Positions 14,970 through 22,297 of a stretch of 22,297 nt of DNA are shown in pieces. The notes beneath the pieces are model-generated. The model made no database searches, was not told the origin of the DNA, and saw nothing but the letters and a program-made list of their open reading frames with translations. This DNA is from Bacteroidales bacterium UBA5349 (GTDB lineage: Bacteria; Bacteroidota; Bacteroidia; Bacteroidales; Tenuifilaceae). The position numbers and the translations under genes were made by a program. Every line of letters starts with the position of its first letter. Position 1 is the first letter of the stretch. The stretch covers positions 1 through 22,297 of the forward strand of contig DHQB01000021.1 in assembly GCA_002410065.1 (NCBI GenBank), written 5' to 3'.

Positions 14970-17351
14970 CTACTTCTTAATCATTTTGCGTACAGTGTGC
15001 TCACCATTCATACCTTGGAATGTAACAAGGTAAACTCCATTGGTAAGCTTGCTGGTGTCAATATTATCTTTACCATTTAGGGTAATATCCATTAGGCATT
15101 GACCAATAATGTTTGTTATAATTATGCGGTTAACCTTATCAGCATTGGTAATGTTTATTTGGCTACTGAATGGGTTAGGATAAGCCTTAAGATTGCTCAA
15201 TAAACCTGAATTAATTCCAGTCAGAACTAGCGTGATTGTTTGTGCAACATCGGCACCATCAACAACTATTTCGCCAGTTGCATTGTCGTAGGAAGTCATG
15301 CTTACAGTGTAGGCATAAGTACCATTAATTACATCAGCAATAGCTACAATACCATCTGTGGCAGTTAGGTGTTCAACTCCATCGAAGGTAACTGTGACTC
15401 CCTCAATTGGGCCATCAGTATCAACAACGGTGAGGGTAACTGTGTATTTTGCAGTAAGAAGGTTAGTTATAACAAATGTGAGGTATCGATCGGTGCCCAT
15501 ATTCCTTAGCTCTGTGAATGCGCCAGTTTCAAGGTTGTAGTATCCGTATTTAGATTTATAATTGCTGTATGCAATTGTATAAAGTCTGCCCGAAATTGGG
15601 TCGAATGAAACATCTTCCCAATTACTAATAGATATTCCCAATGGTCCAATTTCGGTTGTTGCGCCGTTTGCAGGGTTAATTTGAACGAGTTTACCCTCAA
15701 GGGTAGGCCCGTAGAGCATGCCATTGTTGGCAAAGTCCATGGCAACTACTTGGCCTGTTCCTACTCCAACTTCGGTAGCCACAAGAGTTGAAACATCAAG
15801 AGTACCCAGGTGAGGAGCTTCGCTCCCATCAATAAGAAGAATATAAAACACCTCGTTATTCCAGTCGTATGCCAAGCCCTTTGGCGTGCCAGTCATTCCT
15901 GTAATAGTTCCAAGCGGTGTTGGGGTTCCATCTGACCTATCAATGGTGGCAAGCGAAAGGTTTGAGTGGAGCCTGTAAATAACACCATCTGCGTACTCTT
16001 CGGCCACAGGATATGGACTATTTTCAAATATCCCAATGGAGTTTGAGAGTCCATACTCAAGCGAGAATTGGTTGTAAGTACTACTATTTTCATTGCCAGC
16101 AAAAGCCTCAAATTGCTCAACAAAGGCAGTGGTTTGAGAAATTGAATTATTGACAACAATTTCATCACCTGCCAAATTAACGGTAAGCGTTAGGGTGTAT
16201 TGGCCGATGGCTGCTGGTGTCCATGCCCCAAAATCAACAATTTTATGTTCTGTGGATGTGGCTGTAACAGATTTTGTTGCGGTGAATACTTCCTGTGCAC
16301 TTTCGTCCTTAACAGTTATGGTGGCATTAAATGTGTTATCGAGTAAGCCTTCGTTTCGAACAGTACCTAATATTGAAACAGCACCATCAAGTAGAGCTAT
16401 TTCTGGCATATCGATACTAATTGCGGCAGCATCGTTTTCGGCAATTTCTTCCACAGAAATATCATCAATGCTCAGGTAGAAACATGGATTAGAGCCATCT
16501 CCCCATTTTGTTTCACCTAAAATACCTAAGAAATAATTGCCATCAGCTGCCGGCGAGAATATTCCTTCGATAAGCTGATAATCTCCGTTAGTAATACCGG
16601 TCACCTCTTTAGCCATTTCAGTCATCCCTTCAGGGGTGGCAGTTGTACCATACATCAGCGTAATAGTCGCATTGTCAGCGTTTGTTCCATCCTGACGAGC
16701 ATACACCGAAAACCTGTATGTTTTTGAGGCTTCGAGCTCAAAGTACGATGGTGTAAATAACCAACGTGTGCTAATACTTCCTAGAATCGCATTATAAGCT
16801 CCCGTGCGGGGTGCTCTATTGAAATTTGGTGCATTCGTCCAGCCTTTCCATAAATTTGTTCCAACTACAGAGGCTTGGCCCCATAGTGTAACAGGCTTGT
16901 TGTGAACACAATTCTCAAAACCCTCAAAAAACGGGAGAGGTAAAACTGTTAGCGCTGTGGTGGTTATGGAGAAGACTTTGGGGGCTGGGGTACCTTCCTC
17001 TGAAGTTACTGTAAAGAATTTGGTATCGGCATCACCAAAGTTTGCATCGGCAGGCACCTCAACCTTAATATAAAAATGATTTAATGAGCCAGCGGTAATC
17101 ATTATAGACTCCGTTAATGGTGACTCATCAGGTCCATATAAGCTATATGACCATGTGCCAACACCACTTATGGCTACGGAGTAAGAATCAGCATTAGGGA
17201 AACCATCATTGTGAATGGTTACGGCATACTGAACAGTGGTTCCGGCCATTGCAGCCTTCCCTTCGGGAATGTCAACTGAAAAGTTTACGCTTTGTCCCAT
17301 TAGCGTGAATGCGAACAGTATCGGGATTGTGAATAGTAATAGTTTTTTCAT
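14970..17351 (-). CDS. Choice-of-anchor-J / propeller-like T9SS cargo protein
   Basis: This 793-residue protein has a signal peptide (about 1-19, MGQ). The following segments are visible: a CARDB/NEW3-like domain (about 22-140); a choice-of-anchor-J-like jelly roll (about 145-305, from FFEGFENC to YLSIDDISVEEI); a second CARDB-like domain (about 310-410); a propeller-like region (about 440-640) with 'IDRSDGTPTPLGTITG', 'INPANGATTEIGPLG' and 'DPISGRLYTIA'; a carboxypeptidase-regulatory-like domain (about 643-715); and a T9SS sorting domain (about 722-793, AYPNPFSS ... VRKMIKK). The propeller-like part is paralogous to that in 1-3017, and the sorting domain is closest to that of 11192-13255. 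It is likely a secreted or surface-anchored binding protein. The gene is monocistronic by context: a 685-bp gap upstream and a terminator downstream. Confidence 0.93.
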   Translation of the reverse strand: MKKLLLFTIPILFAFTLMGQSVNFSVDIPEGKAAMAGTTVQYAVTIHNDGFPNADSYSVAISGVGTWSYSLYGPDESPLTESIMITAGSLNHFYIKVEVPADANFGDADTKFFTVTSEEGTPAPKVFSITTTALTVLPLPFFEGFENCVHNKPVTLWGQASVVGTNLWKGWTNAPNFNRAPRTGAYNAILGSISTRWLFTPSYFELEASKTYRFSVYARQDGTNADNATITLMYGTTATPEGMTEMAKEVTGITNGDYQLIEGIFSPAADGNYFLGILGETKWGDGSNPCFYLSIDDISVEEIAENDAAAISIDMPEIALLDGAVSILGTVRNEGLLDNTFNATITVKDESAQEVFTATKSVTATSTEHKIVDFGAWTPAAIGQYTLTLTVNLAGDEIVVNNSISQTTAFVEQFEAFAGNENSSTYNQFSLEYGLSNSIGIFENSPYPVAEEYADGVIYRLHSNLSLATIDRSDGTPTPLGTITGMTGTPKGLAYDWNNEVFYILLIDGSEAPHLGTLDVSTLVATEVGVGTGQVVAMDFANNGMLYGPTLEGKLVQINPANGATTEIGPLGISISNWEDVSFDPISGRLYTIAYSNYKSKYGYYNLETGAFTELRNMGTDRYLTFVITNLLTAKYTVTLTVVDTDGPIEGVTVTFDGVEHLTATDGIVAIADVINGTYAYTVSMTSYDNATGEIVVDGADVAQTITLVLTGINSGLLSNLKAYPNPFSSQINITNADKVNRIIITNIIGQCLMDITLNGKDNIDTSKLTNGVYLVTFQGMNGEHTVRKMIKK

Positions 17352-17646
17352 AGTTAATTATTTTAGTTAATAGTATAGGTAAGCTGAAAATATTTATTCA
17401 GAATGATTTTATTTGCCTGATAGGTAGCTTTTGGTTTGTTCTCCTCTATTTATTGACTATTTAATAAACAAACCAGAGTCCTGAAACCCTAGTTTTTTTT
17501 AATCCCCTTATCCTTGAAGAGCAATAAGTTATCTTATGATTTCTGTTTGGCAAAATAGGTGTAATTAGAGGTGTATAATTCTTCCCAATAGTTGTTACTT
17601 ACACAGAAAGTAAAATTAAAGTGAAAAATACTGCTACACAATTAGA

Positions 17647-17675
17647 GAATTCCCCGTATTTGCATAGGGGAATTC
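17647..17675. other. 9-bp perfect stem-loop in the gene-free region
   Basis: The arms GAATTCCCC (17647-17655) and GGGGAATTC (17667-17675) flank an 11-base loop. It is about 220 bp after the terminator of the regulator gene and about 300 bp before the 17351 start. It may belong to a long leader or a small RNA. On neither strand is it followed by a U tract. Confidence 0.45.
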
Positions 17676-17897
17676 CCTTACTATATTAAAGCCAGAAAAG
17701 TGATACAAGTATTATAATAGGAGAAAGTGTCTGGATGTTTTAGGGTCTACTGAGCCTACCGTTGATTTCAGCTAAAAAGCATAACGTTACACACTTCGAC
17801 TTGCAGGTATTTCAATTAAACCTAGAACTTAGCCTTGGTGCATTATGGTATAAGGCGAATTTAAGGCTCGGTTCATTTACTAATTGGTATACCATTC

Positions 17898-17925
17898 AAA
17901 AAAAACACCAGCATAATGCCGGTGT
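17898..17925 (-). terminator. Intrinsic terminator of the two-component operon
   Basis: On the minus strand an 8-bp stem ACACCGGC / GCTGGTGT (one G-U pair, loop ATTAT) is followed by eight U. On the plus strand one pair is a mismatch, so the structure is built for minus-strand transcription. It lies 112 bp after the response regulator stop. Confidence 0.85.
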
Positions 17926-18036
17926 AGAATAAAAGTTAATACAAGGAATAGAATGAATCGCATCGGCATTCTTGATTCACAATTGGCGCAAGTACTACTT
18001 AAATTATTTGAGAAACCTTGCGTTTTTAAACAAATT

Positions 18037-18660
18037 CTATTTTAGATTTTCAACTGTCCATACCACAAGTTGCGTAGTATTCTTTAAGCCCAGCTTTTTG
18101 AGTGCATTGTTTTTATGTGTTTCCACGGTACGTTCCGAAATAAACAATTGATTGCCAATCTCTTTATATGAAAGTCCATCGGCCAATAAAATGGCAATTT
18201 CTTTTTCACGCTCCGACAGCTCAATGGTATCAAATTGTTTGATTAGAGCATTCTGCATGTTTTGTGATATCTGGGAACTGAAATATTTTTCACCTACAGC
18301 TACCCTTCGTATTGCTTCACAAAGCTCATTTCTCTCAACATCTTTAGGAATAAATCCCTTAACTCCAGCTTTTAGGGCACCTATTAAATGCTTATCATCC
18401 GTATTGGCAGAAATTATTAAGATAGGCAACTTGGAATACATAATTCTTAATCGTCGGGCAAGCTCAATCCCGTTAATATCGGGCAAGCCGATATCGAGTA
18501 AAAGCACATCAGGCATATCTTTCTCCAGAGATTCAAGTAAAGACATAGCATCAGGAAACAAAGCTTTTACTTCAATACCAGGCACCCCTGACAATAAAGC
18601 GGCTAAACCTTCGCGAACTATCTCATGATCATCTACTATATAAACTGCGGTTTTTGACAT
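18037..18660 (-). CDS. NarL/LuxR-family response regulator
   Basis: This is a 207-residue DNA-binding response regulator. The receiver domain (about 4-120) has acidic pocket residues D10 and D11, the phosphate-accepting D56 in LLLDIGLPD, S84 and K106 in GFIPKD. The HTH domain (about 146-207) has LSEREKEIAILLADGLSYKEIG and the LuxR-type 'SERTVETH' recognition region, ending with KLGLKNTTQLV. The start is fixed by the receiver domain and lies inside the 3' end of the kinase gene (32-bp overlap), so the two are translated from one mRNA. It is expected to be phosphorylated by that kinase and to act on promoters. The nearby surface-protein genes are possible targets, but nothing in the sequence proves that. 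Confidence 0.97.
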   Translation of the reverse strand: MSKTAVYIVDDHEIVREGLAALLSGVPGIEVKALFPDAMSLLESLEKDMPDVLLLDIGLPDINGIELARRLRIMYSKLPILIISANTDDKHLIGALKAGVKGFIPKDVERNELCEAIRRVAVGEKYFSSQISQNMQNALIKQFDTIELSEREKEIAILLADGLSYKEIGNQLFISERTVETHKNNALKKLGLKNTTQLVVWTVENLK

Positions 18661-20554
18661 TTAAATTGTTGTTTACTGGTATTGACAATGCAAACGTTGT
18701 ACCTTTTCCGAATTCACTTTTGACATCAATTTCAATGTTACAACGGTCTGCCATTTCCTTTGCCAAAATTAATCCTAAGCCAGCCCCTTTTTCCTTTGAA
18801 TTACCTATCTTTTTTGTATCTGCATCGATACGGAAAAGTTTATTTATATCATGTTGCTCAATTCCTATTCCTGTATCCTCTATCAATACCATGTTTCTAT
18901 TATTTTGATGAGATAGACTTATTTCTATCTTCCCACCAGAAGGAGTAAACTTAATTGCATTTGAAACAATATTTCGCACAATAGCAAGTAACATATTCTC
19001 ATCGACGTAAACTTTAGGAAGGTCGCAAGTATTCACATTCAGTTCTATCCCTTTTGAAACACAATCATCATTTACAAGCTTAACAATTTCATTAATGACC
19101 CCAGATAGCTGCACTTCTTTAATATCTATTTCTTTGTTTGAACTTAAAAGAGCTGCCCAACTAAGCAATCCTTTAAGCAATTCATTCAACTGTTCTGAAG
19201 AGTTACGCAATAGCTTAATGTATTTCTTCACATTATCCTCTGACATTTCATGAAATGACTCATCCAAAGAACTTGTAATTGCTTTAAATCCTGAAAGCGG
19301 GTTTTTAATGTCGTGTGAAACAATTGCAAAAAACTTGTTTTTTGTCGCATTAAGTAAACTCAGCTCGGTATTCTTACTTTCAAGATCTTTGTTCAAGCGT
19401 GATTTATACTTATTTTGACGTACTAAAATTATAGCGATTATCGAACCCAAAATAATGACAATTAGAAAAGCAAAAATTAGTATTCGCCCCTTGTTTATTT
19501 GGATTACTGCAAGCTGATTTTCAGTTTTCAGCAGTTTAACCTGTTGCTCAATTTTTTCAGTTTCATATTTTGCTTGCATTTCAGATATTGCTTGCGCCAT
19601 ATTCCGATTAAAAATAGTATCATTTGCAGCGGCATACTTTTTCTGTGCTGAAAATGCTTTCTGATAATCTCCAATTCCTGCATAAGCATCTGCTAAACTT
19701 TTATAGCCGAATCTTATATAAGGATATCTACTATTTTTCTCAGCAATTGACAACCCTCGCTCCTCATATTCAACTGCTTTATTATATTTACCCAATGAAT
19801 AATAAATCATCCCAATGTTTATCAAAGTAGATGCGACTTTATCTTCATCTCCTAACTCTTCGAGTATTTCTAGAGACTTCATTGCCAAATCCAAAACCTT
19901 TTCAAAATCTCCAATTTTGTAGTAAACACCTGCCTTGTTATTAAGAATATCGGAAATTGCATCCTTGTCATTGTATTGTTCATATATATTTTGCGCCCTT
20001 TCATAATAAAATAAAGCAGAATCGAGTTTTCCAAGATCATCATAGGTCATGCCAATATTATTATAACAATCCCCTGTTCCAAATATATCGTCAATTTCGA
20101 GAAACTTTTGCTCTGCCAAGAGATAATAATCCAAAGCCTTATTAAAATTTGTACTTCGGTAAAAATTAATTCCAATATTGTTCAATAATCTTGCCTCTAG
20201 CGAGATATTTTCACTCTGCTCTGCCCGTTTTAAGCCAAGAAAATCATATTTTAAAGCATTCTCATATTGTCCTAAAGATCTGAATACACTACCAGAAAAT
20301 CTGCATATTTCAATATAAGTATTGTCATTATCAATTAAATTTAGCAATGAATGTAATTCGTCCAGATATGTTGACATATCAACAGCCGATTCCTTATAGC
20401 GAATCTTACAAATCTCCAGTTTCCAGAAAGCAATTTTATTAAGATCTTTAGAATAATTCACTAATTTCTCAAGGCTGTCAATTTGAGTGTTTTGTGCATT
20501 GCAAATACTTAAAAAAGATATAAAAATTGATACTATTATTAGCGCTTTTTTCAT
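18629..20554 (-). CDS. TPR-containing membrane sensor histidine kinase
   Basis: I choose the ATG at 20554 (641 residues) because it begins a proper signal peptide, MKKALIIVSIFISFLSICNA. An in-frame ATG at 20584 would add ten residues ahead of it. The periplasmic part (about 21-355) has about five TPR repeats (120-153, 160-193, 200-233, 240-273, 280-313; e.g. NNIGMTYDDLGKLDSALFYY) and a coiled coil. One membrane helix spans about 357-378. The cytoplasmic part has HisKA with H414 in FFAIVSHDIKNPLSGF, then HATPase_c with the N-box SNAIKFTP (N532), EDTGIGI (D560) and GAGLGL. There is no receiver domain. TPR sensor kinases paired with LuxR-type regulators are frequent in Bacteroidota; the signal is unknown. 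The terminator at 17898 closes the operon. Confidence 0.95.
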   Translation of the reverse strand: MKKALIIVSIFISFLSICNAQNTQIDSLEKLVNYSKDLNKIAFWKLEICKIRYKESAVDMSTYLDELHSLLNLIDNDNTYIEICRFSGSVFRSLGQYENALKYDFLGLKRAEQSENISLEARLLNNIGINFYRSTNFNKALDYYLLAEQKFLEIDDIFGTGDCYNNIGMTYDDLGKLDSALFYYERAQNIYEQYNDKDAISDILNNKAGVYYKIGDFEKVLDLAMKSLEILEELGDEDKVASTLINIGMIYYSLGKYNKAVEYEERGLSIAEKNSRYPYIRFGYKSLADAYAGIGDYQKAFSAQKKYAAANDTIFNRNMAQAISEMQAKYETEKIEQQVKLLKTENQLAVIQINKGRILIFAFLIVIILGSIIAIILVRQNKYKSRLNKDLESKNTELSLLNATKNKFFAIVSHDIKNPLSGFKAITSSLDESFHEMSEDNVKKYIKLLRNSSEQLNELLKGLLSWAALLSSNKEIDIKEVQLSGVINEIVKLVNDDCVSKGIELNVNTCDLPKVYVDENMLLAIVRNIVSNAIKFTPSGGKIEISLSHQNNRNMVLIEDTGIGIEQHDINKLFRIDADTKKIGNSKEKGAGLGLILAKEMADRCNIEIDVKSEFGKGTTFALSIPVNNNLNVKNRSLYSR

Positions 20555-20584
20555 ATAAAATATGTTGGAAAAATTCGCTCCCAA

Positions 20585-20828
20585 TATACAACAAAATCAA
20601 TATAATCACTAGTGTAGTAGGGTTTTTGCGATACCGAATTTCATAGGTTTCAAGTTCGGCATAAATCCCATCTTGCTTTCCATCATATGGATTTTATAAA
20701 ACCCTCACACACAGATCTGAAGCGACGAATTTAAACTCTGTTGTTTTAACCTCAATTAACCGAGCATTTTTTTTACAATTTACAAAATATTTGCCTTTGC
20801 CAATAGACAAACGACCGAGGGTGTATTA
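20585..20828. other. Spacer between kinase gene and IS element
   Basis: This is about 245 bp of A/T-rich DNA upstream of the kinase start. It should hold the promoter of the two-component operon, but I cannot point to a clear TAnnTTTG/TTG pair. The IS inserted on its far side and could affect expression. Confidence 0.4.
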
Positions 20829-20846
20829 TCCTGATATAGGTTGACC
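20829..20846 (+). repeat. IS left inverted repeat
   Basis: TCCTGATATAGGTTGACC matches the inverse of 22253-22270 at 17 of 18 positions. It marks the end beyond the orfB stop. Confidence 0.85.
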
Positions 20847-20970
20847 TTTTTTATGGTTATTTGGCCAAGTTATTTCCGTAATTTTTCTGAGCTTTTTGTG
20901 GAGTTTAAAAATTCCAGAATAACTTTTTGATCTTTGAAAATGCGAACGTTTTCATGAATCTTTCGTTTTG

Positions 20971-21846
20971 CTAATGTAGTAATTTTTCCACCACGGACTT
21001 ATCCCTCCGGTAAATCTTATAGTCCCCCTGCCCAGAGGTGTGAACCTGCCTGGGAGTCAACACATTCAAGCTAAGATGTAATCTGCGGGTATTGTAAATA
21101 TGCACCCCATGCTCCACCATTCTCTTGGCCAGAGCGGTATCCTTTAGGGTCATTCTTAACCCAAATTCATACTTCAGGGTTCGATTAACCCGCTCCGCTA
21201 CGGCATTCTCGTAAGGGTCGTGTTGCTCGGTCATGCTCATGGTCATCCCATTGTCCTGCGCCAGCTTGACGTACTCCGCGCTGCAGTACTGAAAACCCCT
21301 GTCCGAATGGTGGATAAGCGCTTTGTCTGGATACTTCCGATTCTTTATGGCCATGGATAAGGCTTCTGTACACAGGGAGGCCTTCATGTGATTCCCGAGA
21401 TGATACCCCATAATCTGCTTGGAGTAGGCATCGGTCACCAGAGCCAGGTAGTTGTGGCCTGCTTCCGTTTTGATGTAGGTTATGTCGCTAACCCACAGCT
21501 GCTCTGGTCGTGTAGGCACCTTGTTCTGGACTAGGTTGGGATACTTGTAAAACCGATGTTTAGAGTCTGTTGTTACATGGTAGTTCTTGGTCTTGGCCAC
21601 GAGCAGCTGGTTGCTCCTTAGAAACGTATAAAACTTATCCCGCCCCATCTTGATACCCTTTTGCTCTATTTCTGGCTTTAGGCTGCAATAGAGCTTCAGC
21701 CCACCAGTTTGGCTGCCTGTGTATTTTCGTTGCTCTTTTACCATTCTTATTAGCTCATCTTCATGATTTTGCTGTTTCTTACCGGTTTTTAACCGTTTGT
21801 AAAAAGCTTGCTTTGATACCCCGAAACATTCATACAACCACTTCAT
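20971..21846 (-). CDS. IS3-family transposase OrfB (DDE integrase core)
   Basis: This is a 291-residue transposase, the full length usual for IS3 OrfB. The N-terminal part (about 1-100) is the HTH_21-type region, with YGVSKQAFYKR-like residues (here FGVSKQAFYKR) and GGLKLY. The rve core carries D121 in WVSDITYI, D182 in HHSDRGFQYCS and E218 in NAVAERVN. D182 and E218 are 35 residues apart, the DD(35)E signature, so the catalytic triad is intact. The C-terminal integrase motif YNTRRLHLSLNVLTP is present. Its ATG overlaps the orfA stop as ATGA, suggesting translational coupling rather than the A6G slip common in the family. Confidence 0.96.
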   Translation of the reverse strand: MKWLYECFGVSKQAFYKRLKTGKKQQNHEDELIRMVKEQRKYTGSQTGGLKLYCSLKPEIEQKGIKMGRDKFYTFLRSNQLLVAKTKNYHVTTDSKHRFYKYPNLVQNKVPTRPEQLWVSDITYIKTEAGHNYLALVTDAYSKQIMGYHLGNHMKASLCTEALSMAIKNRKYPDKALIHHSDRGFQYCSAEYVKLAQDNGMTMSMTEQHDPYENAVAERVNRTLKYEFGLRMTLKDTALAKRMVEHGVHIYNTRRLHLSLNVLTPRQVHTSGQGDYKIYRRDKSVVEKLLH

Positions 21847-22223
21847 TTTGAACGGTTGCGCTTTCTTTTGCCCAATTCTTTGGCCAATGTTCCGGGTAAT
21901 GACTTTTTTGCGATATCCTGCCCCGTAATGCGCTCCAAGTCAAGGATGATGTCCTGCTGTAGCTCCTTGATGAACTCCAGTTCTTCAACGCGCTCCTTAA
22001 GGCGCTTAATTTCGTACTGCTTGCTCATGCCCTGTTTCCTTTGATCTAATGTACTATACTTCTGCATCCAATAGGTAATGGAGCTGCGGGATATATTATG
22101 CTTCTTGGACGCGTAATTTATCGAGATCCTCCCATTCTGAATTTCGTCAATGATAGATAATCTTAGCTCAAATCCGACTTTTTGGTATGCCTTTTATCGG
22201 CAGGGTGCTTTTTCTTCTTCCAT
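21843..22223 (-). pseudogene. IS3-family transposase OrfA, disrupted by two frameshifts near the start
   Basis: OrfA is the DNA-binding (HTH) partner of OrfB. The natural start is probably ATG at 22223, reading MEEEKAP and then meeting TAA at 22194-22196. Shifting one base there gives ADKRHTKKSD, and one base back gives FELRLSIIDEIQNGRIS, so an extra base near 22202 and a missing T near 22171 restore one continuous protein of about 126 residues with an HTH (INYASKKHNISRSSITYWMQKY) and a leucine-zipper-like helix (IKRLKERVEELEFIKELQQDI). The longest intact piece runs 21843-22067 (74 residues) and lacks the HTH. Either the copy has decayed or the sequence has two base-call errors. Confidence 0.8.
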
Positions 22224-22252
22224 CTTTCCTGGTATTAAGTTGACTAATTTTT

Positions 22253-22270
22253 GGTCAACCTATTTCAGGA
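22253..22270 (-). repeat. IS right inverted repeat
   Basis: This is the inverse partner of 20829-20846, next to the orfA start. Inside it a short hairpin (GTTGAC at 22239-22244 with GTCAAC at 22254-22259) overlaps the repeat. The 27 bases beyond it (22271-22297) hold nothing recognisable. Confidence 0.85.
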
Positions 22271-22297
22271 AATGGCGGATTCAAATATCTAGCGCAA

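Larger units (their letters stand above)
17352..18036. other. 685-bp gene-free region with hairpins
   Basis: I find no reading frame here that looks coding on either strand. It contains the terminator of the two-component pair at 17898-17925 and a separate stem-loop at 17647-17675 (arms GAATTCCCC and GGGGAATTC, 11-base loop). Nothing else is recognisable. The leader just before the 17351 start carries an A/T-rich TTAACTAAAA stretch also found before the 13255 start. Confidence 0.6.
20829..22270 (-). mobile_element. IS3-family insertion sequence (about 1.44 kb)
   Basis: The element is bounded by 18-bp inverted repeats with one mismatch and holds orfA and orfB on the minus strand in the usual IS3 order. 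If the element is taken to begin with TG and end with CA, its limits would be 20832-22267; the three further bases on each side still match as inverted repeat. No target-site duplication is evident. Base composition is visibly richer in G+C than the neighbouring two-component genes, in keeping with acquisition from elsewhere. Both ends are inside the window. Confidence 0.9.

Noticed and set aside
18152..18628. 158-codon plus-strand open frame
   Set aside because: It is antisense to a clearly conserved response regulator, with low-complexity Ser-rich content and no recognisable domain.
20554..20584. Upstream in-frame start for the kinase (ATG at 20584)
   Set aside because: It would put ten residues (MGANFSNIFY) before a textbook signal peptide that begins at the ATG at 20554, so the later start is preferred.
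20585..20650. Promoter for the two-component operon
   Set aside because: T/G-rich minus-strand bits such as TATATTG and TTTTG occur, but no pair fits the TTG / TAnnTTTG spacing well enough to call.
21841..21870. Programmed -1 frameshift signal between orfA and orfB
   Set aside because: No A6G or A7-type heptamer is present near the end of orfA. The ATGA overlap of stop and start is a simpler coupling.

Overview
The window looks like a Bacteroidota chromosome segment, probably Bacteroidales/Marinilabiliales-like (order is inference). Evidence: A+T-rich DNA, long surface proteins ending in type IX secretion (T9SS) type A sorting domains (YPNP ... G-x-Y-x-V ... K-x-x-K/E), lipoproteins with CKKDD after the lipobox, FISUMP-type and BspA-type repeat proteins, and a TPR sensor kinase with a LuxR-type regulator. 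Every gene I can support lies on the minus strand, so transcription runs from high to low coordinates.

Layout from right to left (direction of transcription). 20829-22270 is an IS3-family insertion sequence with 18-bp inverted repeats, an orfB transposase and an orfA broken by two compensating frameshifts. 18037-20554 is a two-component pair: a TPR sensor histidine kinase whose 3' end overlaps the start of a NarL/LuxR response regulator, closed by a good intrinsic terminator at about 17898-17925. A gene-free stretch (17352-18036) follows. 14970-17351 is a T9SS cargo with a choice-of-anchor-J-like domain and a propeller-like region, with its own terminator. 13354-14814 is a secreted beta-helix protein without a sorting domain. 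11192-13255 and 8772-10985 are paralogous BspA/DUF285 repeat proteins. 5629-8640 is a four-module leucine-rich-repeat protein. 4626-5609 and 3694-4383 are FISUMP lipoproteins. A hairpin-rich spacer (3362-3662) then separates these from a large T9SS adhesin-like protein (1-3017) that runs off the left edge.

Taken together this is a cell-surface protein locus of about 17 kb. Five products carry T9SS sorting signals, two have a surface-lipoprotein signature and one is exported by Sec only. The proteins are built from a small set of exchanged modules: an FnIII-like domain is shared between a lipoprotein and the BspA proteins, a carboxypeptidase-regulatory-like domain occurs in four cargoes, a propeller-like region occurs in the first and last cargo, and two types of sorting domain are distributed across otherwise close paralogs. 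The most notable observations are a switch of sorting domain exactly at the YPNP motif between the two BspA paralogs and a 98% identical 520-bp internal duplication in the LRR gene. No catalytic function can be assigned to the surface proteins; adhesion or binding is inference from domain type.
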